Made by a program: the position numbers and the translations under genes. The notes beneath the pieces are model-generated. The model was not told where the DNA came from and searched no databases. It worked only from the letters and a program-made list of their open reading frames with translations. A stretch of DNA of 64,000 nucleotides from Antilocapra americana (lineage: Eukaryota; Chordata; Mammalia; Artiodactyla; Antilocapridae), in NCBI GenBank assembly GCA_007570785.1, contig ML662449.1, forward strand, positions 17,175,601 to 17,239,600. The letters run 5' to 3'. Within the stretch, counting starts at the first letter, position 1. Each line of letters opens with the position of its first letter. This document shows positions 54,309 to 64,000 of the stretch, in pieces.

Positions 54309-56128
54309 GTCAGGAGGGGAAGCTGTGAGGAGAAACCCCTCGTTCAAGGTAAGGAACAATGGCTGTGCTTTGCCGGAGCAGCCGTGAAGAGATACACCAT
54401 GCTCAAGTTAAGAGAAATCCAAGTAAAATGATAGGTGTTTCAAAAAGGCATCAGAGGACAGACACACTGAAATCATCAAGACAGAAAATTAGCCAGTCTG
54501 ATCACATAGACCACAGCCTTGTCTAACTCAGTGAAACTAAGCCATGACATATGGAGCCATCTAAGATGGTCGGGTCATGGTGAAGAATTCTGACAGACTG
54601 TGGTCCACTGGAGAAGGGAATGGCAAGACACTTCAGTATTTTGCCTTGAGAACCCCATGAACAATATAAAAGTGCAAAAGATAGGACACTGAAAGATGTC
54701 CCCAGGTCAGTAGGTGTTCAATATGATACAGGAGATCAGTGGAGAAATAACTCCAGAAAGAATTAAGAGATAGAGCCAATGCAAAAACAATACCCAGTTG
54801 TGGATGTGACTGGTGATAGAAGCAAGGTCAGATCCTGTAAAGAGCAATATTGCATAGAAACCTGGAATGTTAGCTAGGTCCACGAGTCAAGGCAAATTGG
54901 AAGTAGTCAAACAGGAGATGGCAAGAGTGAACGTTGACATTCTAGGAATCAGCGAACTGAGATGGACTGGAATGGGTGAATTTAATTCAGATGACCATTA
55001 TAGCTACTACTGTTGGCAGGAATTCAGTAGAAGAAATGGAGTTGCCATCATGATCAACAAAAGAGTCTGAAATGCAGTACTTGGATGCAATCTCAAAAAT
55101 GACAGACTGATCTCTGTTCATTTCCAAGGCAAACCACTCAATAAAATGGTAATCCAAGCCTATGACCCAACCAGTAATGCTGAAGAAGATGAAGTTGAAT
55201 GGCTTTATGAAAACCTACAAGACCTTTTAGAACTAATACCCCAAAAAGGTGTCCTTTTCATGATAGGGGCCTGGAATGCAAGAGTAGGCAGTCAAGAAAC
55301 ACCTGGAGTAACAGATATGCAGAAGATACCACCTTAATGACAGAAATTGAAGAGGAACCAAAGAGCTTTTTGATGAAAGTAAAAGAAGAGAGCGAAAAGC
55401 TGGCTTAAAACTCAACATTCAAAAATGAAGATCATGGCATCCAGGCCCATCACTTTACAACAAATAGTTTGGGAAAAAAATGGAAACAGTAACAGACTTT
55501 GTTTTCTTGGTCTCCAAAATCACTACAGATTGTGACTGCAGCCATGAAATTAAAAGATGCTCCTTGGAAGAAAATCTATAATCCTAGACAGCATTTTATA
55601 AAGCAGAGGCATCACTTTGCCAACAAAGGTCAACAACATAGTCAAACAACTATGTTGTTTGCCAACAACATAGTCAAAGCTATGTTTGTTTGTTTATTTG
55701 TTTCCAGTAGTCATGTACAGATGTGAGAGTTGGACCTTAAAAAAGGCTTAGCACCAAAGAATTGATGCTTTTGAACTGTGGTGCTGGAGAAGACTCATAA
55801 GAGCCTCTTGGACAACAAAGAGATCAAACAAGTCAATCCTCAAGGAAATCAACCCTGAATGTTCATTGGAAGAACTGATGATGAAGCTGAAGCTCCAATA
55901 ATTTGTTCATCTGATAATAAGAGCTGATTCATTAGAAAAGACTCTAATGCTGAGAAAGTTTGGAGGCAGAAGGGGTAGAGGATGAGATGGTTGAATGGCA
56001 TCACTGACTCAATGGACATTAGTTTGAGCAAACTGTGGGAGATAGTGAAGGGCAGGGGAGCCTAGCATGGTGGACTCAATGGGGTTACAAAGAGTCAAAT
56101 ATGACTTAAAACTGAACAACAACATTGT
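54309..56128 (+). mobile_element. BovB with complete-looking 5' leader, deleted centre
   Basis: This is the only copy in the window with an extended 5' leader in sense orientation: tcaaggtaaggaacaatggc, ttgccggagcagccgtgaag, gtctaactcagtgaaactaa, tggtccactggagaaggg. The endonuclease start is at 54867 (LEVVKQEMARVNVDILGIS, LRWTGMGEFNSDDHYSYYC) and continues at 55146-55337 (FMIGAWNARVGSQETPGV). It then jumps to the YADD region near 55317, losing about 1.5 kb of the RT. The 3' end runs to aaaactgaacaacaac. A small hairpin rearrangement is at 55632-55678. Confidence 0.93.
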
Positions 56129-57119
56129 TCAGAGAAATTTTGTTCTTTTATATTATATAGAAAGGGGATAAGAAGAAAGGAAGCATCCTTGCAGTTGATT
56201 CTATGAGAATAAGACAGTGGAACGGGAAATAAAGTCCCATATATTATGCTCAAAGATTTATTGTTATCTCATTTGTCCACTTAGTCTTTTGAGAAATTTC
56301 TATAATTATATTATGAGTAAGAGAACCAAATCTCATATTTACTTTTCTACATTTTTCCTAATGGCATTTATTTTTATCAAATGTTTCATCATAGTATTAT
56401 TGGATCATTGTTCCTCATTTTACCATGATCCCGGTGGTGGTGTTGTTCAGTTGCTAGATTGGGTCCAATTCTTTGCGATTCCATGGACTGAGGCATGCCA
56501 GTCTCTTTTGTCTTCCACTATGTCCTGAAGTTTGCTCAAATTCACATCTGTTGAGTTGATGTCTATTGAGTTTAGTTGCTATCTAAATTCTGCAGACCCC
56601 TTCTCTGTTTGCCTTCAATCTTTCCCAACATCAGGGTCTTTTTCAATGAGTGAATATTAACAAATCTTATTTTTATAAATTACCTTGCTCCTACTACGTT
56701 AGCTGTAGCTCATAATTTTAAATATTTAGTATCATCTTATTCATATTTTGTGTTCTTTATGTGCAAATTTTATTTCTTTGAGAGGCAATGTTAGAATATT
56801 TTTGCCATATAATTTAGATAAATCCATTTTTTTTCTCAAATGATTCAGAAACTGCACATTTTGTTTTCATTTTTCTATTCTTCTTAGTTTTCAAAAGTAA
56901 ACTGAAATTCATGGTCTTTATCAAAATTCTAACACTATAAAATTCTATAATGATTATCACACTATATCATTCTTTATGGAAATATATTTTTTAGGCTTAG
57001 TTATCCTTTTCCTTACCTAATTTTCATGTTTGTTGAACTAAAAATTTTAGTCTAAATTTTATATGCATTTTTCCCCAAAAATACTTGATATTTTTATTAT
57101 TTTATAATCTTATTATTGA
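56129..57119. other. AT-rich unique DNA with a BovB tail
   Basis: Apart from the antisense BovB tail (56432-56660), nothing is recognised. The stretch is very A/T-rich and has no coding signal. Confidence 0.55.
56432..56660 (-). mobile_element. BovB 3' end, antisense, diverged
   Basis: The blocks tgttgttcagttgctagatt, gattccatggactgaggcat, ttgctcaaattcacatctg and caatctttcccaacatcagg match an antisense BovB 3' end. The middle part carries a small local duplication (tgttgagttgatgtctattgag). Confidence 0.88.
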
Positions 57120-57440
57120 GTCATCAACAGAGACACCAGTGGTTTAATGTATGGGGATACTTACACACCTGACACAAGGTCCTGGAGTCCTTGGTGACCA
57201 CCTAAATTCCACCATGTATGTAGCTGAATGAGGCCATAGTGGCAGTCTGATAAACCAGCAGAGAGGCAGACCCATCACTGCCTCATTGATAAGAACAATC
57301 TCTAGCTGTGGCCTGGGGAAAGTATACAGGAAAGTCAACCATGTGGGTAAGGTTGTAGGTGGAGAAGGCATTGGTTGATTGAGCAGGGGATGTATGGAGA
57401 TCAAGACAACAGCCATTTCAAGTGGCTTGATCATGCACTT
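57120..57440. other. GC-richer block of unknown origin, possibly an LTR
   Basis: This stands out from AT-rich flanks. The minus strand has a 96-codon frame (57144-57434) without any domain I know, and a cattaaaccactggtgtctc motif near its end that recalls LTR 3' regions. No terminal repeats or target duplications were found. Confidence 0.35.
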
Positions 57441-58155
57441 ATTAACACAGATTATTCAGACAATGTTTCTGATTTTTCTGTTCACCATGCTTCCTTTTAT
57501 AATACATCTTACTCATAATCTTGTTTATTTTTCTCACATCAAGAAGCACTTGAAGATATATAAAATACTTGCATGTCAGAAACTCCTCTTGTTTAGCTTT
57601 ATAAAATTATGTACTAGCCTCATATTTTTTAATTCATTTATGAACTTGTTTCCTTAAAATCTTGAAATTATTTTTATTATTTTATGAAAAAATTTCATAG
57701 AAAAATTCAGAGAATAATGTAATATTTTTTGCACCTGTAGGTAACTTGATCTTTTATTTTCTGATTATATGATTAATGATTATTTTTTCTGTTCCATTTT
57801 CTGTAAGCTTGAGAAATTTGATTATGATGTCCAATTGCGGCATTCTTCTAATCAACTTTGTTTAGAATAGATATATTTTTGCCTGTTTCTTTTGATGGCA
57901 TTATTTAACTGGATAACATTTACTTTAATTTCCCAGAGTGGTTCTTTCTATTTGATATCTACCTGTTCAGAAAGTAAAATTTTGCTTAATTTTGTACTTA
58001 TACCTTTAAAAAAATATGTTTTTTATTTTTTGTCCAAACTTTAGATATAAGATAGTTTGAATTTCTAGATATTGCAGGGCCGTGTTTAAAACATTTAGTC
58101 TCAGACAAAGAGAAACAGAAAAAAGTTGATCTTTTCTGTTATTTCATTTCTCTAA
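57441..58155. other. AT-rich unique DNA
   Basis: No gene or repeat is recognised in this ~700-bp stretch. Confidence 0.5.
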
Positions 58156-58385
58156 ATCATGAACTGGCAAATTATGGTGCATGTGTAGGCCAAAATTGTC
58201 TACTATCTGTTTTTATAAATAACATTTTACTGTAACACAGGTATCTCCATTTATTCATGTACTGTCTATGGCTATCTTGCACTAGAACAGCAGAGTTAAG
58301 TGGTTGCAGTAGTTTAGGCTGCATGGTTTAACAAATTGAAAACAATTATTACTCTGTTCTTTACATAAAATGATTGCCAACTTCC
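58156..58385. mobile_element. Non-autonomous hAT-Charlie-type DNA transposon
   Basis: The blocks aatcatgaactggcaaatta, tggtgcatgtgtaggccaaa, ttttataaataacattttac, tactgtctatggctatcttg, agcagagttaagtggttgca and tttacataaaatgattgcc follow the order of a common mammalian hAT-type element whose ends read ggcaaact...agtttgcc. The ends are decayed. Confidence 0.65.
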
Positions 58386-58397
58386 AATCTTGAATAT

Positions 58398-58614
58398 GGG
58401 CTTCCCTGGGGGTTCAGAGTATAAAGAATCCACCTGCAAAGCAGGATACCTGGGTTCAATCCTTGGGTTGGAAAGATTCCCTGGAAGAGGGCATGGCAGC
58501 CCATTCCAATATTCTTTCCTGGAGAATCCCCAGGGACAGAGGAGCTTGGTGGACTACAGTCCATAGAGTCACAAAGAGTTGGACGTGACTGAGGGACTAA
58601 GTACATGGATGTAT
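58398..58614 (+). mobile_element. Bov-tA SINE
   Basis: A near-complete sense copy: gggcttccctgggggttcag, B-box-like ggttcaatcc at 58452-58461, gggttggaaagattccctgg, agagtcacaaagagttggac. AATCTTGAATAT is duplicated at 58386-58397 and 58615-58626. Confidence 0.95.
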
Positions 58615-58682
58615 AATCTTGAATATACATGATATATAATCTTGAATATACAATGGATGTATAATCTTAAATATACATCCAT
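58606..58682. repeat. Short tandem array seeded by the SINE target duplication
   Basis: The unit around tggatgtataatcttgaata plus tacat is repeated about three times with variation (ataatcttgaatatacat, ataatcttgaatatacaat, ataatcttaaatatacat). The left flank of the SINE has one aatcttgaatat, so the array lies only on the tail side. Confidence 0.8.
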
Positions 58683-59054
58683 TTGACCTATGTATTGGAA
58701 TGGGCTATTGAAAGAGTAAGTAGTACAGTAGAAACTTGATTCCACAAGCATCCTTCTTTAAATGATGTATGTATTCTCCCTTGAACTCAGTGATAGCTGT
58801 GCCCTAAAATTTACCCAACTTAGCATCAGCAGCAAGTTGGGACTTCAAGAAAGTACCTTGCATCCAAGCATATTCAGCCCAGTCATGTATATTTCTACCA
58901 TCTTGAGTTTTATGATTTTTTTTTGCATTTTGATAAAATATCCCTCTATTCTCTTTATATTTCTATTCATTTTTGGACTGCCCATATATCCTTCAATCAG
59001 CTCCACTTTCATCACCTTAATAACCATTTTTTTACACTAAAAATTAACACATTT
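58683..59054. other. Unique DNA
   Basis: No gene is supported; the 92-codon frame at 58762-59040 has no recognisable domain and overlaps an opposite frame of similar length. Confidence 0.5.
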
Positions 59055-60350
59055 ATTTTCTATTCCAATCTCTAAGAAGAGCAGTGCCAAAGAACATTCA
59101 AACTACCATACAATTGTGCTCATTTCACTTGCTACCAAATTTATGCTCAAAATCCTACAATTTAGGCTTTAGCAGGATGTGAACTGAGAATTTCCAGATG
59201 TACAAACTGGACTTCAAAGAGGCAGAGAAATCAGAGATCACATTGCTAATATTTGTTAGATCCTTGAGAAATCAAGGGATTCCCAGAAACACATCTACTT
59301 CTGCTTCATTGACTATGCTAAAGCCTTTGACTGTGTGGATCATAAATAACTGTGGGAAATACTTTAAGAGATGAGAGTACCAGATCGCCTTACCTGTCTC
59401 CTGAGAAACTTGTATGCAGGTCAAAAAGCTACATTTAGAATCAGACATGGAACAACTGGCTGGTTCAAAATTGGGAAAGAAGTAGATTGTTACTCTGTTT
59501 ATTTAACTTCTATGCAGAGTACATCATTGAAAATGCCAGGCTGGATGCAAAAGTGTCAAGTCTGCTGGAAGGAATATCAACAACCTCAGATATGCAGGAT
59601 GATACTACTCTAATGGCAAAAATTGAAAAGGAACTAAAAAGTCTCTTGATGAAAGAGTAGAGTGAAAAAGCTGGCTTGAAACTCAACATTCAAAAAACTA
59701 AGATAATGGTGTGTGGTCCCATTACTTCATGTAAAATAAAAGAAGAAAAAGTGGAAGTGGTGACGGATTTTATTTTTTTGGACTCAGAAATCCCTGTGGA
59801 TGGTGACTGCAGCCATGAAATTAAGGAATGCTTGCCCCTTGGAAGGAGAGCTATGACAAACCTAGATAGCATGTTAAAAAGCAGAGTCATCACTTTGCCA
59901 ACAAAAGTATATATAGTCAAAGCTATGACTTTTCCTGCAGTCGTATATGCATATGCGAGTTGGACCATAAGGAAGGCTGAGCACTGAAAAACTGATGCTT
60001 TCTAATTGTATTGCTGGAGAAGACTCTTGAGAGTTCCTTGTGATCAAGTCAGTCAATTCTAATGAAAATCAAGCCTGAATATTTACTAGAAAGACTGATA
60101 CTGAAGTTCCAACATTTTAGCCACATGATCTGAAGAGCTGACTCATTCTTTGGAAAAGATCCTGATACTGGGAAAGATGGAAGGCAAAAAGAAAAGGGGT
60201 TGTCAGAGGATGAGATGGTTAGATAGCATTGCTGACCAGATGGTCATGAATTTGAGCAAACTCTGGGAGATAGTGGAAGATGGGGGAACCTGATAAGCTG
60301 CAGTTCTTGGGTTCACAAAGAGTCAGACATGACTCAGCGACTAAACATCA
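59055..60350 (+). mobile_element. BovB, RT to 3' end
   Basis: Sense BovB from the RT entry region (ttctattccaatctctaag). Near 59290-59345 the bases encode the catalytic block YFCFIDYAKAFDCVDH. The YADD region at 59590 is shifted by one extra base (gatatgcaggatgatac). The 3' frame 59676-59987 is open (CSHEIKECLPLGRRAMTNLD). It ends at actcagcgactaaacatc. TATTTTCTA is present on both sides (59056 and 60358), a possible target duplication. Confidence 0.92.
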
Positions 60351-61044
60351 ACAATATCTATTTTCTAGCCCAGTACACTTACCTATTCTCTTATTTTATG
60401 TACACAAATTCAGTTCTGTAGAATATTTCTTAAACTAAATAAGTAAATTTTTGCAGCTGATAAACATTTTATTATGAGAAATACTATAACAATATTTTTT
60501 AGAAAGTTGGTATAATAGTAAAAATTTTAAGAGTCACTGTATTTGGGGAATAATTAAAGATAGCATTTAGACACTATGTACAGTGTCTAAAGCAGTACAA
60601 CAAAAAGGAAATGGTCTCCTTTTAATTTTTCTGGAAATAAAATTAATATTCTGGAAGGGATCAATCTAGTCATTAATACTGCTAGTAAAATTCAGCATCA
60701 AATACAAAGGACTAGATAAAAACTGGGGATAACATTGACTGTATAGTCATATCATATAAGTTTTACACATTTGCCATTTTTATTTAACCTGCATGGTTTT
60801 AACAATGCATTAGGTGACAGCCAATCTTTACCAAAAGTTAGGACATTAGTTTTTAGTTTTTTGCATCTGGCAATCTCATAGAGAAACTAAAATCTCCTAT
60901 AATCCAAACCACTACTAACCAACATTCCTTAGGACCTCAGTACTATTACATACTTTTTTCTTTTATCTAAATCATGGTTATAAAAATTTTCAGTACTCCT
61001 TTCTGTCTCACATTTAGAGTTTTGGGATCAACTACTTGAGGAAT
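60351..61044. other. Unique AT-rich DNA
   Basis: No gene or repeat is recognised. Confidence 0.5.
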
Positions 61045-61235
61045 CCCTTTCACAACCTTGTTGTGGTGAAAGGGCTAATGTAACTCAATGAAGCTATGAG
61101 CCATACTGTGCAGAGCCACCCAAGTCAGACGGTCATAGTGGAGAGTTCTGACAAAGCACGGTCCACTGGAAGATAGAATGGGAAATCACTCCAGTATTCT
61201 TGCCACAAGAATCCAAGAACAGTAGGGAATGGCAA
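61045..61235 (+). mobile_element. BovB 5'-leader fragment
   Basis: The blocks gtaactcaatgaagctatga, gagccacccaagtcagacgg, tcatagtggagagttctgac and ggtccactggaagatagaat match the 5' leader seen at 54520-54650. The left boundary is a hairpin (ccctttcac...gtgaaaggg, 61045-61074). No ORF follows. Confidence 0.75.
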
Positions 61236-61954
61236 AAATCTGGAATGGCATGGATTTTCATAATTTCTGCTTAGATATGTTTCCACACAAAATACATAAT
61301 CAACCACTGAAAATAAATTCCAAGCAGAATATAAACAGCAAGATTTACTGAACTTAATGCACTGACATGTTGCAAATAGGACCTTTCACACTATAAAGTG
61401 AACATCATATTCACCTCAAACGGGTAATTATGTGGACTAAAATTATTCAACAGATTTGAATAGATTCCATTCTGTAGGTATTAGGCTAACTGTTAGGAAT
61501 ACAAATAAGATATAATCCCTGTTTTAGATTGCTCCCTATCTGTTACTGAATACAAAACAGTTACTATAAATGATAGAAAATACTGTTATAATAGAGTGAT
61601 ATATGGTATGAGAGCATATAGAAGAGACACATGATTCAGGTGGAAGCTAGCAGAGCAAGGTTTTATAGCACAGATAAAATTAAACAGCCCTAAGATGAAT
61701 TGTAATCAGGAACAAGGAAGATATATTCAATGTCATTGGAGCAGCATGTGGAGAAGAGTGAAAAATATAGTTTTCTTGTATAGCTGAGAAAATAACTATG
61801 CAGCTAAAAGTGAAATAAGGGAGCAGATGACAGATTAGGAGTTTTCAGCTTTTTTTTTTTCTGCACAGATAACATCAAATTTGACAACCATTCACAAACT
61901 AGAGTAGTTTTGAGGGAATCCAGTTCAGCAGAAACCATTTCTTCTGTGTCTTCT
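61236..61954. other. Unique DNA
   Basis: No gene or repeat is recognised. A T-run lies near 61850-61860. Confidence 0.5.
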
Positions 61955-61999
61955 GCATTGTAGGCAGATTCTTTACCCACTGAGCCATGGGGGAAGCCC
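61955..61999 (-). mobile_element. Bov-tA SINE, 5' 45 bp only, antisense
   Basis: The string ctgcattgtaggcagattct, ttacccactgagccatgggg and gaagccc is the inverted start of the tRNA-like part of Bov-tA. The rest of the SINE is absent. Confidence 0.8.
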
Positions 62000-62084
62000 T
62001 TTCATAATAAAAATCCTCAATAAATGAGGTACAGAAAGAATATGGCTCATAATGATGAAGCTCATATGTAACAAGCCAAAAATT

Positions 62085-62395
62085 AACATACTTTATGATG
62101 AATAGCTGAAAATTTTTCCTCTAAGATTAAGACCAAGTCAAGGGTTTGCAGTCTTACCATTTCTATTCAACATACTAGAAGTTCTAGCCAGATCAATTAG
62201 AAAGAAAAAGAAAGAAAAGTCATCCAAATAAAAAAGGAAGAAGTAAAATATTCTCTATTTACAGATGATATGATCTTCAAAAAGGAAATCCTAAAGAATT
62301 CAAGAAAAAAAATAAAACTAATAATCAACAAAGTCACAAAATACAAAATCAACATACAGCAGGCAATTGTATTTCTTTAAACTGACAATGAAATT
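62085..62395 (+). mobile_element. Old L1 ORF2 reverse-transcriptase fragment
   Basis: The blocks gaatagctgaaaatttttcc, tctattcaacatactagaag, ttctagccagatcaattaga, tttacagatgatatgatctt and acaaaatcaacatacagc match the RT palm of L1. The atatgatctt block covers the catalytic motif. It stops at aaactgacaatgaaa, where an LTR begins. Confidence 0.85.
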
Positions 62396-63120
62396 GTTGG
62401 GGGAACCACTGACAGAAAACTTTCCCCTTGGCTAGGCCTGATTTTAATCACTTACATGAGTTACCTTACAAGAGGAGTTCCTGGTAAGGAGGAACTAACA
62501 CTATACCACCAAGTATAACATTATACCACCAAGTATAACATTATACCACCTTGGGAAAGGTCAAAAGGAAAGAGGAGAGGTTAGTGTATATGTCTTGCCA
62601 CTGAATTGAACTGAACCTCCCCAAATCCTTATTGGAGTCCATCTTGGTTGAGTGATGCGTTCATGACCAGGAAGGACCCTAAGTCAAAATACTTGTCCAG
62701 AGACAATCCAGAAACTAACCTTGTTACCATGAAAAGAGACTGCGAGCCACATGACAGAGCAATTCTCCTGGGTTCTTTACCTAGCTGCTCTCTGCTTAGG
62801 CACCCATTCAGGGTGAAGTATCTTGCTTTGTCAGCACATTTTATCCTTGGACTATTCATTCCTGAGTGTTAGACAAGTTCCCACTCTCAGGCCCTGAAAG
62901 GGATCCCCCTTTCTACAATGAATGACAATTCAGGTGGGGTTTCTTCTCCACTACGACTGACATCCTGAGAATTTTATGTACTCAGGGACCATCTTGCCCA
63001 CTAATGGACCAGATTTAGAATGCAAATGGGACTTTTTGGACCCTGGTCTCCCTTGTCACGGATGATTAGCCAAAGTGCCCCAATAATAGGCTTAGGTTAG
63101 AAATAATAGGCTTCTTTATT
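62396..63120 (+). mobile_element. Ruminant ERV LTR, sense, same family as 15210-16100
   Basis: The ordered motifs gagactgcgagccac, cagagcaattctc, gtgttagacaagttc, aggccctgaaaggg and tccccctttctac mirror those of the antisense LTR at 15840-16030. It starts near tgttgggggaacc and ends in a sequence with cttctttattg close to 63120. It lies between L1 (left) and BovB (right). The right boundary is not exact and no target duplication was found. Confidence 0.65.
62503..62550. repeat. 20-bp tandem repeat in the LTR
   Basis: The unit ATACCACCAAGTATAACATT is present at 62503-62522 and 62523-62542, with a partial third copy (ataccacc) at 62543-62550. The two full copies are identical. Confidence 0.95.
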
Positions 63121-63131
63121 GATATATTTTC

Positions 63132-64000
63132 CCTTCCAGATGTACAAGCTGGACTTTAGAAAATACAGAGGAACCAGAGATCAAATTGCCAACATTTGCT
63201 GAATCATAGAAAAAGCAAAAGAATTTCAGGAAAATATATACTTCTGCTGCAAAAATTATGCTAAAGTATAGTCTGTGTGGATCACAACAAACTGCGGAAA
63301 ATTCTTATGAAGAGATAGGAATACCAGACCACTTTACCTGCCACCTGAGAAACCGGTATGCATGTCAGAAGTAACAGAACTGGACATGGAACAATGGACT
63401 GACTTAAAATTGAGAATGGAGTACATCAAGGCTGTATGTTGTCTTATTTAACATATATTCAGTGTACATCCTGAGAAACACCAGGGTGGATGAATTACAA
63501 GCTGGACTGAAGATTGCTGGGAGAAATATTAACAACCTCTGATATGCATATAATATTATCCTAATGGAAGAAAGCGGCGAGCAACTGAAGAGCCCTCTGA
63601 TGAAAGTAAACAAGTAGAGTGAAAAAGCTGGCTTAAAACTCAACATTCAAGAAACTAAAATTATGATACCTGGTCCCATCACTTCGTGGCAAATAGATGA
63701 GGAAAAAATAGTAAGAGTGGCAGATTTTCTTGGGTTAAAAAATCACTGCAGATGGTGAATTTAGCTATGAAATTAAAAGATGCTCACTTCTTGGAAGAAA
63801 GGCTGTGACAAACCTAGATAGGATATTAAAAAGGAGAGACATCATTTTGCCAACAAAGTTCCATGTAGTCAAAGCTATGGTTTCTCCAATAGTCATGTAT
63901 GGATATGAGAATTGTATCATAAAGAAGTCTGAATACTAAAGAATTGATGCTTTTGAATTGTGGTGTTGTAGAAGACTCTTGAGAGTCCCTTGGACATCAA
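63132..64000 (+). mobile_element. BovB, RT to post-ORF block, cut by window edge
   Basis: Sense BovB from cttccagatgtacaagctgg through a degraded catalytic block and YADD region (gatatgcatataatattat, where the codons no longer give DD) to tcttgagagtcccttggac at the edge. The ORF is broken by many stops. The 3' end lies beyond 64000. Confidence 0.92.

Noticed and set aside
57144..57434. 96-codon minus-strand frame as a retroviral env relic
   Set aside because: I could not identify any domain, cysteine pattern or neighbouring retroviral genes; proline-rich composition alone is not enough.
58398..58614. tRNA gene
   Set aside because: A tRNA-like B box is present, but it is the head of a Bov-tA SINE; no cloverleaf with a closed acceptor stem can be drawn. 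The same applies to the other SINEs.

Overview
The window looks like intergenic or deep intronic DNA of a ruminant, most likely a bovid. The evidence is the repeat set: many RTE-type BovB LINEs, tRNA-derived Bov-tA SINEs with their usual 5' motif and internal pol III B box, ruminant-type L1 with a long T-rich 5'UTR, endogenous-retrovirus LTRs, and a background of old mammalian repeats (MIR, L2, MLT1, DNA transposons). The species cannot be fixed from sequence alone. I found no intact cellular protein-coding gene, no structural RNA gene and no CRISPR array. The open frames are pieces of LINE reverse transcriptase or endonuclease, their antisense shadows, or chance frames. By summing my own intervals, BovB alone covers roughly a third of the window.

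Layout. 1-9.0 kb: a BovB tail, a mostly unique stretch, then a composite in which a plus-strand BovB with an inverted 5' end is split by a minus-strand BovB; matching target-site duplications flank the whole block at 2912 and 8958. 9-13 kb: an old L2 3' end interrupted by a BovB tail and a Bov-tA, then L1 scraps. 13-16 kb: an L1-like 5' region and two LTRs, all antisense. 16.1-22.2 kb: a plus-strand ruminant L1 with a tandemly duplicated 5'UTR block and a large internal deletion, later hit by a younger twin-primed L1 and by a BovB. 22-27 kb: mostly unique AT-rich DNA with an old L1 piece. 27.3-34 kb: an antisense L1 carrying a processed pseudogene of RNASEH2B (ribonuclease H2 subunit B), whose 3' part is itself split by a 2.7-kb BovB. 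34-46 kb: several BovB copies, SINEs, a 5'-truncated young L1, MIRs and an MLT1 LTR. 46.3-49.7 kb: an L1 containing a BovB containing a solo LTR. 50-56 kb: an antisense L1 with two SINEs, then a head-to-head BovB pair. 56-64 kb: AT-rich unique DNA, a hAT-type element, further BovB and L1 pieces, an LTR, and a BovB running off the right edge.

The informative content is therefore structural: the order of insertions, twin-priming inversions, chimeric junctions, internal duplications and one identifiable retrocopy of a cellular gene. I saw nothing that supports a new multi-gene system. Repeat family names and consensus comparisons are from memory of these families, not from a search, so family-level assignments of short or old pieces are approximate.
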